A stretch of 64,000 bases of DNA, taken from NCBI RefSeq assembly GCF_008086205.1, contig NZ_VSKK01000004.1, forward strand, positions 1 to 64,000, written 5' to 3'. Of the stretch, positions 50,850-61,400 are shown one piece after another (the stretch's first letter is position 1; each line of letters opens with the position of its first letter). The position numbers and the translations under genes were made by a program. The notes below the pieces were generated by a model. It searched no databases and had not been told where the DNA came from. It saw only the letters and a list, made by a program, of their open reading frames with translations. Origin of the DNA: Bizionia myxarmorum (GTDB lineage: Bacteria; Bacteroidota; Bacteroidia; Flavobacteriales; Flavobacteriaceae).

Positions 50850-51527
50850 ATGACTTTCTTTCATAAACATCCCTACCAACCATTTATTCAAAAAGATACC
50901 ACCAAATTAATTGTTGGCACCTTACCGCCGCCGCGTTTTTCTACCCGCCAATTGCATGAAAAAGATGTGGATTTCTGCTATGGAAGTTATTTTAATAGTT
51001 TGTGGTTGTTTATAGACAAAATTCACAATTTAAATCTGCTTTATGATAATTCAGAAGCCGCCGTATTACAGCGTAAGCAGTTTTTAATTCAACATAAAAT
51101 TGGTGTTTGTGATATTGTAGATAGTGCGGAACGTGAAAAAATTGATGCGTCAGATTTGGGCATGAATAATATTAAACTTCGAAATATTATTGGGTATATA
51201 AAGCAATATCCTAAAATTGACACCTTGTTATTTACGGGAGGCAATAGTAAAAATGGGCCCGAATATTTCTTCAGAAAACATTTAAAAGCTAATAATTTGA
51301 AATTGGAAGTCGTTTCCAATAAAGTACCTCGCATTCATCAATTTTATTTAGATTCTAATGATAAAAACACAGCAAAACGCTTAATTAAAACCGTTTCCTT
51401 AACATCTGGTTCAGGTGCTGCCAATATTTCTATTAGCAGATTACCACTTTATAAGCAACTAAAAGCGCGGAATCCCAATTTCAACACCTTTGATTTTCGG
51501 GTGCTGCAATACCGCGAATTCTTTTAA
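50850..51527 (+). CDS. Uracil-DNA glycosylase superfamily protein
   Basis: The 225-residue protein fits a UDG-like fold: KLIVGTLPPPRFSTRQLHEKDVDFCYGSYFNSLW is the loop and first strand (as in MUG/SMUG-like motif I), and VSLTSGSGAANISISR stands where motif II lies. The segment DVVDSAEREK-like CDIVDSAEREKIDASD also fits. Some members remove damaged bases from DNA; the usual catalytic Asn/Asp of motif I is not obvious here, so activity is uncertain. The THX gene is divergent upstream. Confidence 0.72.
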   Translation: MTFFHKHPYQPFIQKDTTKLIVGTLPPPRFSTRQLHEKDVDFCYGSYFNSLWLFIDKIHNLNLLYDNSEAAVLQRKQFLIQHKIGVCDIVDSAEREKIDASDLGMNNIKLRNIIGYIKQYPKIDTLLFTGGNSKNGPEYFFRKHLKANNLKLEVVSNKVPRIHQFYLDSNDKNTAKRLIKTVSLTSGSGAANISISRLPLYKQLKARNPNFNTFDFRVLQYREFF

Positions 51528-51636
51528 ATTAATACGGTTTTGTTATTAGATAAATAACAATTGTTATAATTTTTAGAATTTTTAATCAATTTAAAGCTTA
51601 AAAATCCTATTTTAACAACCGCTAAAAATATCAATA

Positions 51637-52878
51637 ATGAAAAATAATCTACTATTCCTTTTCACCTGCCTATTCCTAGTTTCTTGCTCCAGCGATGATG
51701 ACGCGGTAACGGTTCAGCAATGCGTCAAACCAACTAGTTTGGTAGCTAGCTTGATCACATTTGAAAGCGCGACAATTACTTGGTCTGACACCAACAACGC
51801 CAATACGTTTACTGTTGAATATGGCACAACCGGTTTTACTTTAGGCTCTGGAACAACTAAAAACAGAACGGAAGCATCTGTTATGCTAACTAATTTGTCA
51901 GCAAACACCAGTTATGATGTATATATTAAAACAGCTTGCAGTATAGAAAATTCCAGTATGTATTCTGAAGTATTAACCTTTACAACGGCCGTACCATTAG
52001 TAATTCCGCAATTACTTCCAAATCTATCCGATTTAAATTTATTTGTTGGAAACTTAAATAATCTAACGCCAAGCTCTCGTGCTTTTGAATACAATTTAAA
52101 CACACCATTATTTACAGATTATTCCCATAAGCAACGCTTAATTGCTTTGCCACCAGGAACTAGTATGGATTATGTTGACAATGGCTTTCCAGATTTCCCT
52201 GATAACACCTTGATTTCAAAAACCTTCTATTATTTTAATGATGAACGTAACGAGTCATCGGGCAAAACTATTATTGAAACCCGTATTTTAATAAAAATAA
52301 ATGGTATTTGGGAATTGGGCAACTATAAATGGAACGCCAATCAAACAGATGCTGTTTTAGATGATTTGGCGCATACCGTTCCTGTAAATTATGTCGATAT
52401 GAATGGGACAAGTCAAAATATAAATTATGGTATTCCTAATATGCAAGATTGTATAGATTGCCATATAAAAAGTAGCGTCATTACGCCAATCGGCCCAAAA
52501 TTACGTACTATGAATTTCAACAACCAACTTCAAGATTTTATTAATGCAGGTTATTTAACCAATTTATCGAGTCCTTCTAGTGTGACTTCTTTACCAAACT
52601 GGGAAGACACAAACAACACGCTGGAAGAACGCGCTCGTGCTTATTTTGATGTAAATTGTGCGCATTGCCACACGGAAGGTGGTTTCTGTGAGTACCAATC
52701 AGATTTACGTTTAAATTTTGAAACTCCCTTAGCTGATTCCATGATTGCGGAATTAAAAGCAAGTATTGATAGTCGCATGGGCCGCTACAGTGCCGGTTTT
52801 AGTATGCCGTTAACAGGAACAAGCATGATACATAGTGAAGGTTATAGCTTAATAAGACAGTATTTAAGTACACTTTAA
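51637..52878 (+). CDS. SO2930-type diheme cytochrome c lipoprotein with fibronectin type III domain
   Basis: The 413-residue protein has a lipobox (FLVSC, Cys17), a fibronectin type III domain (about 28-117) and a C-terminal part with two haem c sites, CIDCH (272-276) and CAHCH (341-345). The layout ENFYDC-like NMQDCIDCHIKSS and DVNCAHCHTEGG matches the SO2930/HNE_0200 family of diheme cytochromes found in envelopes of marine bacteria. It should be a lipid-anchored electron carrier or oxidase in the periplasm or at the outer membrane. The Fn3 fusion is a Bacteroidota-like addition. The gene appears single. Confidence 0.82.
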   Translation: MKNNLLFLFTCLFLVSCSSDDDAVTVQQCVKPTSLVASLITFESATITWSDTNNANTFTVEYGTTGFTLGSGTTKNRTEASVMLTNLSANTSYDVYIKTACSIENSSMYSEVLTFTTAVPLVIPQLLPNLSDLNLFVGNLNNLTPSSRAFEYNLNTPLFTDYSHKQRLIALPPGTSMDYVDNGFPDFPDNTLISKTFYYFNDERNESSGKTIIETRILIKINGIWELGNYKWNANQTDAVLDDLAHTVPVNYVDMNGTSQNINYGIPNMQDCIDCHIKSSVITPIGPKLRTMNFNNQLQDFINAGYLTNLSSPSSVTSLPNWEDTNNTLEERARAYFDVNCAHCHTEGGFCEYQSDLRLNFETPLADSMIAELKASIDSRMGRYSAGFSMPLTGTSMIHSEGYSLIRQYLSTL

Positions 52879-52892
52879 AATTCACCTATTAA

Positions 52893-52924
52893 AAAACCCA
52901 ATGATACTCCTATCATTGGGTTTT
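52893..52924. terminator. Bidirectional terminator with a perfect 14-base stem
   Basis: AAAACCCAATGATA (52893-52906) pairs fully with 52911-52924 around the loop CTCC. Flanking A and T runs serve both strands, between the cytochrome gene and the converging repeat protein gene. Confidence 0.85.
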
Positions 52925-52968
52925 AAACTAATTAACTAAAAAACTAATTTGAAAAACTAACTTATTTT

Positions 52969-53424
52969 CTATTTGTTTGGATTGAAATTTTCTGGTAAAT
53001 AATCGTTTACGTTAAAATTAAAATAAATTTCTTCATCTATTTCAACGATGTCAATTTGGCTCCAGTCAATCGCATTTTTTCCTTTTAATGCATTAAATTC
53101 CTTTGGTAAATACGCACTTGTATTAAAATCCAAGACCGTTTCTTCTGGCTTTTCAATCAGACAAATTTTACCCCAATTTAAATTATTTTTACCCTTTAAC
53201 GGATTAAAGTTTTCTGGCAAATAATTATGAATATCAAAATCGAAAATCATTTGCTCGGCGACCTTATACACATAAATATCTTCAACATGTAAAACCCTGT
53301 TACCATTATCAGGTTCGGTTGAATCCGAAAGCGGATTGGTATTATTTTTATCTGAAATAAAGTTACTTGCCACAGCTGAACTGATGGTTAATAAAAAACT
53401 ACTTAAAATTAATAAATGTTTCAT
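52969..53424 (-). CDS. Exported protein with 37-residue YLP repeats
   Basis: The 151-residue protein has a signal peptide (about 1-19) and three similar units about 37 residues apart: FDIHNYLPENFNPLKGKN (63-80), FNTSAYLPKEFNALKGKN (100-117) and FNVNDYLPENFNPNK (137-151). Between them lie charged stretches such as EKPEE and EIDEE. I do not know the family; the regular (Y)LPxxFN motif suggests a repeated binding or packing unit. It ends at the last repeat. The gene is alone, converging on the cytochrome gene. Confidence 0.75.
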   Translation of the reverse strand: MKHLLILSSFLLTISSAVASNFISDKNNTNPLSDSTEPDNGNRVLHVEDIYVYKVAEQMIFDFDIHNYLPENFNPLKGKNNLNWGKICLIEKPEETVLDFNTSAYLPKEFNALKGKNAIDWSQIDIVEIDEEIYFNFNVNDYLPENFNPNK

Positions 53425-53566
53425 TTTTCTGTTATGATTAAGTCATTCAAATAGTAAGACTATCTAAAAGCTGTTTCGTTTCATTTTTTTAGAAACATTT
53501 AACAATAAAACACTGATTTTAAGAGTATTTAAGAAATTATACCGTTTTTCAATTGTTATAAATTTT

Positions 53567-53983
53567 TTAATCTACTACGGCTTCCACATTTTTATAAATA
53601 AAATCTACAGAATCCGTATTATTTATAATGTCAAAAGTCAAGCCTCTTAATTCGGCGCCCAAATATGAAACGCCTTTAGTTCTTTTAATTTCCTCCAAAC
53701 CGCTCCAATCCTTTACAATTAGTGTGGCTTCAGCGCATAATCCATCACCTTGCACATCAATAGTAAGAGATTCTTCGCCATTTTGCTTATTAAAACTATT
53801 TAATAGATACGTTAGGTTTCTGGCACCTATTCTGTCTATTTCTTTCACAAGTTCTTGTTGATAAATGCCCGTTTCTGGTTCATTTGAATTTAAAATAGAA
53901 CTCGTGTTTTTGCATACCGTAGTTGTGCACGAAATGGCTAAAACTAAAATGATGACTAATGGTAAAATGGCTTTTAATTTCAT
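53567..53983 (-). CDS. Hypothetical lipoprotein
   Basis: The 138-residue protein has a lipobox (VLAISC, Cys19), a short Ser/Thr-rich linker (residues 20-38) and a compact C-terminal part of about 95 residues with mixed strands (LTIDVQGDGLCAEATLIV and YLGAELRGLTFDIINNTDSVDFIYKNVEAVV). A second Cys lies in the linker and one in the core. No family is recognised. It is monocistronic and lies upstream of the YLP repeat protein on the same strand, 142 bases apart. Confidence 0.7.
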   Translation of the reverse strand: MKLKAILPLVIILVLAISCTTTVCKNTSSILNSNEPETGIYQQELVKEIDRIGARNLTYLLNSFNKQNGEESLTIDVQGDGLCAEATLIVKDWSGLEEIKRTKGVSYLGAELRGLTFDIINNTDSVDFIYKNVEAVVD

Positions 53984-54188
53984 ATATATTATTTTGGTTA
54001 AGCATAAAAACGTTGGACAATAGCATTTAGTATGAGTATTTATTTATAAGAATAGTTACAATATTTCCGAAGGTATTAAGTTGCTAATTTTCAACTAAAA
54101 GAAAATGTAAATACACTAGGAAACAAAAGTAACTTTAAACCTTTTTAAAAATTCGAGGTCTTATTTGAACAACTTAAATTTTTAGATC

Positions 54189-54644
54189 ATGAAAAAACTT
54201 TTAATCATAGCAATAGTATTATGCAGCATGCAACTATCTGCTCAGGACAGAAAACAAATGCATAAAAAAGGAAATGGCAATGAAAAAATGCAAACTTACA
54301 CGCCGGAAGAAAGAGCGCAATTACAAACCAAGAAATTAACATTGGCTCTAGATTTAAACGAAGCACAACAGCAACAGGTCTTGGCCTTGCAGTTAGAGAA
54401 TGCGGAGGAACGCAACTTAAGAATGGAAAAGCGGAAAAGTGCAAAAACAGCACAAGAAGCAAGATCATTTTCAAGTGATGAAAAGCTTCAAATGAAAAAT
54501 GCTAGGCTAGACAAGCAAATAGCCCAAAAAAGTAAGATGAAGACTATTTTAAACGACGAACAATATAGCAAATGGGAAAACTTTCAGGAAAAACGTTTGG
54601 AAGAAAGACGCGAACCCATGAAGCATAGAAAACAACGTAAATAA
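54189..54644 (+). CDS. Exported helical protein, Spy/CpxP-like
   Basis: The 151-residue protein has a signal peptide (about 1-18, ending LSAQ) and then a long, highly charged helical region rich in Gln, Glu, Lys and Arg. It contains LTLALDLNEAQQQQVLALQLENAEERNLRME, typical of the helical repeats in Spy, CpxP and DUF4890-type proteins. In other bacteria such proteins are small periplasmic chaperones or metal-sensing regulators. The C-terminus is basic. A paralogous gene follows 115 bases downstream. Confidence 0.75.
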   Translation: MKKLLIIAIVLCSMQLSAQDRKQMHKKGNGNEKMQTYTPEERAQLQTKKLTLALDLNEAQQQQVLALQLENAEERNLRMEKRKSAKTAQEARSFSSDEKLQMKNARLDKQIAQKSKMKTILNDEQYSKWENFQEKRLEERREPMKHRKQRK

Positions 54645-54670
54645 TATGAATTTGATTTTAGTCACTTTTA

Positions 54671-54705
54671 AAAAGGATCCGATGGTAAAAATCGGAGCCT
54701 TTTTT
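54671..54705 (+). terminator. Terminator between the two Spy-like genes
   Basis: AAAAGGATCCGAT (54671-54683) pairs with ATCGGAGCCTTTT (54691-54703) apart from one mismatch near the middle and is followed by T. The two genes are thus likely separate transcripts. Confidence 0.65.
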
Positions 54706-54759
54706 CATTAATTGCATATTTTGTTGTTTCTTTAAATTCTAAATATAAAAAGCCCCATC

Positions 54760-55134
54760 ATGAAAAAACTACTATTAATAATTGTATTGACATTTGTTGG
54801 CATGCAAGTTTCTGCACAGCAAACAACGGATTCGAATTCTAAACTTGAAAAAATAGCCAGCGAGCAAGTTGCCTTATTCCATAAAAAGCTAAATTTAAAT
54901 GAAAAGCAACAAGAATTGGCAACAAGCCTAATTTTAGAGCATTTAAAAACAGAAAAAACTCAAAAACTTATAGGTACTTCCAAATCTAAATCTGCTTCAT
55001 TAGAATCGGATAGCAAGATAATGGAGCTTATAAACCGAGCGCTTTTGGATGAACCAATTTTTGACAAAGAGTTTACGGAGATTCTAGATGAAAATCAAGA
55101 ACAAATTTTAAATAAGATGATTCCTAGAGTTTAG
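54760..55134 (+). CDS. Exported helical protein, paralogue of the upstream Spy-like gene
   Basis: The 124-residue protein has a signal peptide (about 1-20, ending VSAQ) and a helical region containing KKLNLNEKQQELATSLILEHLKTEK and LDENQEQILNKMIPRV. The LNLNEKQQ and EILDENQ motifs resemble those of the neighbouring gene (LDLNEAQQ, ILNDEQY), so the pair probably arose by duplication. A periplasmic chaperone-like role is possible but unproven. A strong terminator lies downstream. Confidence 0.72.
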   Translation: MKKLLLIIVLTFVGMQVSAQQTTDSNSKLEKIASEQVALFHKKLNLNEKQQELATSLILEHLKTEKTQKLIGTSKSKSASLESDSKIMELINRALLDEPIFDKEFTEILDENQEQILNKMIPRV

Positions 55135-55156
55135 GTTCTCTTAATAATAAAGCATA

Positions 55157-55190
55157 AAAAAAGCGACTTGAAATTCAAGTCGCTTTTTTT
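55157..55190. terminator. Bidirectional terminator between the Spy-like and hemL genes
   Basis: A 16-base stem (55157-55172 with 55174-55189; core AGCGACTTGAA) around a single central base is flanked by A and T runs on both strands. It ends just before the converging hemL stop. Confidence 0.85.
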
Positions 55191-55191
55191 G

Positions 55192-56478
55192 TTATAAGGT
55201 TTTTGCAACGGCTTCAACAGCTGCAATCGTTTTATCTAAATCGTCGTAGCTTAAGGCATCTGTAATAAACCACGTTTCAAAAGCACTTGGAGCAATATAA
55301 ATTCCGTGATTTAACATACCGTGGAAGAATTTCTTAAACGTATCATTATTTCCAGAAGCCGCTGATTGGAAATCAACAACCGCTGTTTCAGAAAAATGAA
55401 CCGATATCATAGATCCCACACGATTAATAGTGTGAACGACTTTATTAGCGTCTAAAACGCGCGCCATACCCACATGCAAATAAGCCGTTTTCTCTTCTAA
55501 ACGCCTGTAAACCTCATCATCTTGATTTAAGGCTTGCAACATGGCCAAACCAGCAGCCATAGCCAAAGGGTTTCCACTTAAGGTTCCAGCTTGATATACA
55601 GGCCCAATTGGCGCTAGGTGATTCATAATTTCTTCACGAGCAGCAAAAGCGCCAACTGGCAATCCGCCGCCGATAACTTTTCCGAAGCAAACCAAATCTG
55701 CTTTAATACCATATAATTGTTGAACGCCACCTTTAGCCAAACGGAATCCCGTCATAACCTCATCAAAAATTAGAAGAATATTATGTTTAGTACATAAATC
55801 TCTTAAGCCTTGTAAAAAATTAGGTTTTGGAGGAATACAACCCATATTACCAGCAACCGGTTCCATAATAATACACGCAATTTCATTAGGGTTTGCTTCA
55901 ATTAATTCACGTACATTATTTAAATCGTTAAAACGTGCTAACAAGGTATCTTTTGCAGTACCAGCAGTAACGCCAGGACTATTAGGCGAACCAAACGTTA
56001 CCGCACCACTTCCCGCTTGAATTAAAAAACTATCACTATGGCCATGATAGCAACCGGCAAATTTTATAATTTTATCTTTTCCTGTAAAACCACGTGCCAA
56101 ACGAACGGCACTCATACACGCTTCCGTCCCTGAATTTACAAAGCGAATTTTATCAATATTAGGTACCATAGAAACAGCTAATTCCGCAATCTGGGTTTCA
56201 ACTTCTGTAGGTGTACCAAAGGACGTTCCTAATTTCGTTTTTTCAATAACGGCATCAACAACGGGTTGATATGCATGCCCTAAAATCATAGGTCCCCAAG
56301 AATTAATATAATCAATGTACTGATTATCATCTTCGTCAATTAAATATGGACCGTATGCTTTTTTTATAAAAATAGGTGTTCCTCCAACGGCTCCAAAAGC
56401 TCTTACTGGCGAATTCACACCACCTGGAATTACTTTTTCAGCATGTGCAAAAAGCGCACTACTTCGTGTATACTGCAT
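55192..56478 (-). CDS. hemL: Glutamate-1-semialdehyde 2,1-aminomutase
   Basis: The 428-residue PLP enzyme makes 5-aminolevulinate for haem. [37 protein letters not shown] and the PLP-lysine segment [15 protein letters not shown] are intact, and the length is right for the family. It is last in the minus-strand group with glucosaminidase and a PLP deaminase-like gene, 16 bases after the former. Haem made here would also serve the c-type cytochrome encoded at 51.6 kb. Confidence 0.96.
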   Translation of the reverse strand: MQYTRSSALFAHAEKVIPGGVNSPVRAFGAVGGTPIFIKKAYGPYLIDEDDNQYIDYINSWGPMILGHAYQPVVDAVIEKTKLGTSFGTPTEVETQIAELAVSMVPNIDKIRFVNSGTEACMSAVRLARGFTGKDKIIKFAGCYHGHSDSFLIQAGSGAVTFGSPNSPGVTAGTAKDTLLARFNDLNNVRELIEANPNEIACIIMEPVAGNMGCIPPKPNFLQGLRDLCTKHNILLIFDEVMTGFRLAKGGVQQLYGIKADLVCFGKVIGGGLPVGAFAAREEIMNHLAPIGPVYQAGTLSGNPLAMAAGLAMLQALNQDDEVYRRLEEKTAYLHVGMARVLDANKVVHTINRVGSMISVHFSETAVVDFQSAASGNNDTFKKFFHGMLNHGIYIAPSAFETWFITDALSYDDLDKTIAAVEAVAKTL

Positions 56479-56494
56479 AAAAATAGTATTTTAA

Positions 56495-57307
56495 TTAATT
56501 TGATTTCACGACTAATAAATCGCCAATATTTAAATCATTAGACGCTAAATTATTAAGTTTTTTTAAATTATCAACAGAGGTATTATAGCGTTTAGAAAGA
56601 GAATATAAAGTATCACCTTTTATAACGCGATGAGATAAACCAGCGTTATTATTAGAATTAACCACTAATTTCCTTCCGGTAACAACTTCGTCATATTTAT
56701 AAAGTTCAAAGCGTTCAATAAGACTGATTAATTTGTCGGGATACTTTCTATCCGTAGCATAACCCGCATCTTTAAGGCCTATAGCCCAACCTTTATAATC
56801 GTCAATTTTTAATTCGAATAAACCCGAATAACGTTTACGTTCTTTTAAAAACAAAGAGTGATCGCGATATGAATATTTGGCATCATTATACTTTCGGAAA
56901 CATTCTTGATCTGCATCGTCGTCATGATAAATTTTAGCACCCGTCCATTCATGACATTTTATCCCAAAATGATTATTAGCCTCTACAGACAATCGTCCCT
57001 TTCCAGAACTAGATTCCAAAATCCCTTGTGCCAATGTAATACTAGCCGGAATATGATACAAACGCATTTCTTCTTGAGCAATACCGCTGTAAGTAGCAAT
57101 GTAAGCATCTATGGGATTGCTATGAACTACAACGGGTTCCTTAACGGGTTTATCCGTTTTTGTTTCCAATATAGGTGCTTTTACCTCTGGTCTTTTTACA
57201 ACACGTTCCGTTTTATCGCGTTTTTTAGCTTTAGAAGCCGCTCGTTTTTTAGAACCGCAACTAACCACTATTAATACCATACAAATTAATACTACTACTC
57301 GCTTCAT
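56495..57307 (-). CDS. Glucosaminidase lipoprotein with LysM domain
   Basis: The 270-residue protein has a lipobox (VVSC, Cys17), a basic Lys/Arg/Pro-rich linker (18-70), a glucosaminidase domain (about 72-210) with SITLAQGILESSSGKGRLSVEANNHFGIKC and the catalytic Glu in ILESSSG, and a LysM domain (about 222-268) for peptidoglycan binding (HRVIKGDTLYSLSKRYNTSV). It would cut the glycan chain of peptidoglycan in the envelope. The ACC-deaminase-like gene ends two bases before it, and hemL follows. Confidence 0.9.
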   Translation of the reverse strand: MKRVVVLICMVLIVVSCGSKKRAASKAKKRDKTERVVKRPEVKAPILETKTDKPVKEPVVVHSNPIDAYIATYSGIAQEEMRLYHIPASITLAQGILESSSGKGRLSVEANNHFGIKCHEWTGAKIYHDDDADQECFRKYNDAKYSYRDHSLFLKERKRYSGLFELKIDDYKGWAIGLKDAGYATDRKYPDKLISLIERFELYKYDEVVTGRKLVVNSNNNAGLSHRVIKGDTLYSLSKRYNTSVDNLKKLNNLASNDLNIGDLLVVKSN

Positions 57308-57309
57308 GA

Positions 57310-58200
57310 TTACTGAATTTTTGCCCTATTTTTCTTTTCCAAAAACTGATTCATCCCGGCAATACCTTGTAAACCTCCGGTGTGAATCATCAATATTTTT
57401 GCGTCTTTTGGAAAATACCCATTTTTTAATAAATCGAAAACTCCAAACACCATTTTCCCTGTGTAAACGGGATCTAATGGCATTTGAAATTGTCGTTTAA
57501 ACTCATTAATAAAACTGATTAACTCCGTATTTATTTTAGCATAGCCACCAAAATGATAATCCGTAATTAAATCCCAGTTGTCATTTCGTGCAAATTTACT
57601 AATATCTTTCCATAAAAAATCACCTTTCAGTGCGGGAAAACCAAGAATCTTTTGGTGACTTTTAGAAGCGTTTATTAATCCTGAAATAGTTCCGCCGGTT
57701 CCTACGGGACAGGTTATAAAATCGAATTCGGCATCCTGCTCGGTTAAAATCTCTTCGCAGCCTTTAATGGCTAAATCATTCGTTCCACCTTCGGGAATGA
57801 GATAAAAATCACCAAATTGGTTTTTTAAATTTTCTATGAATGTAACTGACTCTTTTAAGCGATACGTTTCGCGGGAAACAAAATGAAATTGCATGCCTTG
57901 ATTTTGGGCATATAACAAGGTAGGATTTTCGGTTATTTTATCAGCTAATTCTTCACCACGAATAATGCCAATAGTTTGAAAACCGAACCGATTTCCCGCA
58001 GCTGCAACAGCGGCTATATGATTGGAATACGCGCCACCAAAGGTTAAAAGCAATTTACAACCTTGCTTTTTAGCTTCAAATATGTTGTATTTTAATTTTC
58101 GGTATTTGTTTCCAGAAATGAAAGGATCTATCAAATAATCAGGTTTTATAGACAACTGATTATCAATCTGAATATTTAATTTTTCTGCTATAACGAACAT
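57310..58200 (-). CDS. PLP-dependent ACC deaminase / D-cysteine desulfhydrase-like protein
   Basis: The 296-residue PLP fold-type II protein shows GNKYRKLKYNI with the PLP Lys in the usual place, LLTFGGAYSNHIAAVAAAG, and GTGGTISGLI for phosphate binding. In plants and some bacteria relatives split 1-aminocyclopropane-1-carboxylate or D-cysteine. Most bacterial homologues of this length act on D-cysteine or have unknown substrates, so the exact one is open. It is first of the ACCd-glucosaminidase-hemL group. Confidence 0.85.
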   Translation of the reverse strand: MFVIAEKLNIQIDNQLSIKPDYLIDPFISGNKYRKLKYNIFEAKKQGCKLLLTFGGAYSNHIAAVAAAGNRFGFQTIGIIRGEELADKITENPTLLYAQNQGMQFHFVSRETYRLKESVTFIENLKNQFGDFYLIPEGGTNDLAIKGCEEILTEQDAEFDFITCPVGTGGTISGLINASKSHQKILGFPALKGDFLWKDISKFARNDNWDLITDYHFGGYAKINTELISFINEFKRQFQMPLDPVYTGKMVFGVFDLLKNGYFPKDAKILMIHTGGLQGIAGMNQFLEKKNRAKIQ

Positions 58201-58400
58201 GAATAATATTTAATAAATATTTATGATATTAATTTTGGTAGACTATAATTTTTACTATATTTCCCAATAATATATGGAATTATCGACAATTTAACATTTA
58301 AACGACTAATTCCGTTATTTAAACCCCAATACCTACCCTACATAGCCTATTTGCAATGGTGAAAATACAACATGTATTTAACAACCTCTAATAGCGACGT

Positions 58401-61400
58401 ATGATTAGAAAATTACTCCTACTGACAAGCATCCTATGCTTTTCAGTTTTTACAGATATTTTTGCTCAAGCACCAATAAATGATAATCCTTGTAATGCTG
58501 TAGGTTTAACTGTAAATTCAGATTTTAATTGTGGCGTAATTACAGCAGGAACTACTATTAACGCAACAGCTTCTGCACATCCAGATGATGTTTCAGGAGC
58601 ACCTAATAATGATGTATGGTACTCTTTCGTTGCAACTAGTACTCAACATAGAGTTCAACTTCGTAATATTATAAATCAGGGTGGAGGAACATCAACAAGT
58701 ACTGACATGGGAATTGGTGTTTATGATGGTACTTCTGGTTGTAGCTCATTAATTCTTGAAGGTTCTAGTGATCCAGAAACATATGATATTGGTGGATTGA
58801 CAATTGGCACATTATATTATGTAAGAGTTTATGGTTGGTATTCTTCCATTCAAAATAACAATTTTAATATTTGTATTGGAACTCCTCCTCCACCTCAAGG
58901 AAACGATGATCCTTGTGGTGCAGTTAGTTTAACAGTAAACTCCGACTTATCTTGTACAAACACAACTTCTAGTACAGTAGTAGGAGCTACTAACTCTGGC
59001 ATCAATGCTTGTTTAGGTACTGAAAACAATGATGTTTGGTTTAGTTTTGTAGCTACTAATACAAACCATTCAATAAACCTATTAAATATTACTGGAAGTA
59101 CTACAGATATGGTTCATGCTGTTTATGGGGGATTTATTGATCCTGATTGCAGTGTAGCTGTTGGTGATAATATTAGTTGTTCTGATCCTAATAGTAGCGC
59201 TATTGGTGGATTAACTGTTGGTCAAACTTATTTTGTCCAAGTATATACCTATTACACTGGATCTGCAACTACAACTTTTGATATATGTATTGGTACACCT
59301 CCTCCAGGACCCGCAAATGATGATCCATGTGGAGCCGTAAGTTTAACAGTTAATCCAGATTATTCGTGTGCAAATACTACATCAGGAACCGTTGCTAGTG
59401 CAACAAATTCTGGACTAAACCCATGTTATGGAACAGCTAATAATGACGTTTGGTATAGTTTCGTTGCTACTAATACTAGTCATACAGTAGATATATTAAA
59501 TGTCTCTGGTTTTACAGATATGTATCATGCAGTTTATGGTGGCTTTATTACACCAGATTGCTCTGTTGATGCTTCAGATAACATTGGTTGTTCTGATGCT
59601 AATAGTAGTTCTATTGGCGGTTTAACTGTAGGTCAAACTTATTTTGTTCAAGTATACACCTATTCTAATGGGGCTTCAACCGCTACTTTTGATATATGCA
59701 TCGGAACCCCTCCTCCACCTCCAGCTAACGATGACCCTTGTGGTTCTATAGCTTTAACAGTTAATCCAAATTATTCGTGTGCAAGCACAACCCCTGGAAC
59801 TATTGCTAGCGCTACAAATTCTGGTGTTAATGTCTGTGGTGGAACTGAAGATGATGATGTATGGTATCATTTTGTTGCTACTGGCCCAAGTCATACCGTT
59901 GATTTAATAAATATTGCAGGAAGTACAACCGATTTATACCATGCTTTATATGGTCCATTTACCAATGCTAATCCACCAAACTGTACGAATGCTGCGGTTG
60001 CTGGTTCAAATATTAGTTGTTCAGACCCGAACTCTAGTACACTAACTGGATTAATAGCTGGTAGAACCTATTTTGTGCAAGCATATTCTTGGACCTCTAC
60101 TCCTGGTCAAACTACAACTTTTGATATTTGCATAGGAACCCCTCCTCCTCCTCCAAGTAATGATGAACCTTGCGAAGCAATTTCATTAACACCAAATTCA
60201 ATATGTAATTATTCTTTTTATACGAATGCATCTGCTACAGCCAGTACTGGAGTTACTGCTCCAGGTTGTGGTAGTTACTCTGGTGGTGATGTCTGGTTTT
60301 CAGTTTTAGTAGATTCGACTGGCGAAATGACAATTGACACAGAAACAGCAGCCATAACAGATAGTGGGATGGCTGCTTATTCAGGAACCTGCGGCGCATT
60401 AACTTTGATAGAATGTGATGATGACGATAGTGCCAATGGCGCCATGTCTCAAATCATTCTAACAGGTCGTACACCCGGCGAGACCATATATATTCGTTTT
60501 TGGGAATATGGAAATGATAATCAAGGTACTTTCGGCATATGTGCTACATCTCCTATTCCTCCAGATGTATATGGAGTGTATTTGCCTTGTCCTGGCGAGC
60601 CAAGCGAGCCATTAACATCCACCATTGAATGTCAGGGAGCTTTAAGTATTGGTAACACCATTAATGGTAATCTTAATGCCGCAACTAACAATGTCGCTTT
60701 GCAACCATTAATCTTTATTTCAAGTGCAGACCCTTGCCAGTTTGACGCTACAGATACCTCAAATTATACCTCAGTTAATTTCACTGTTGATGCCACAGGA
60801 ACATATGTATTTGCAGCAGAAACCCCTATTCCTTATTTTGATTCTATGGGTTATATCTATGAAACAGCCTCTGGGTTTACACCTGGAACATGTTCCCCAG
60901 GATATATTGCAGGTGATGATGATGATGGCCCTAATCTAGATCCATTAATAACAGCAAATCTGACTGTTGGTGTGACCTATACTTTAGTAACTACTAAATT
61001 TGCATTTGGTAGCACGACACATACAGGTGCATTCACATGGAATGTTACTGGTCCACCAAGGGGTATAGACTGGTATACAACTCCTACTGGAGGCACACCT
61101 ATTGGTTCTGGCTCAACTTTTGACCCTGTTGGCGTAGCTGGATCACCTTTGGCAGATACTAATACGGCTGGATTATATTCATTTTGGGGCGCATGTCCAA
61201 GTACGCCTGGAGTTAGATTTCAAGCAGATTACATTATAGGGAAAATGTGGAACGGCTCTCAAAGCACAGATTGGTATAACGCAAACAACTGGACTCCATT
61301 AGGAATTCCTACATCTGCAGATTGCGTAGTTATTCCTAACATTACTAATTCAAACAATTTATCTCCAATAGTTTTAGGTTTAACCCCACCAATCCCGCCA

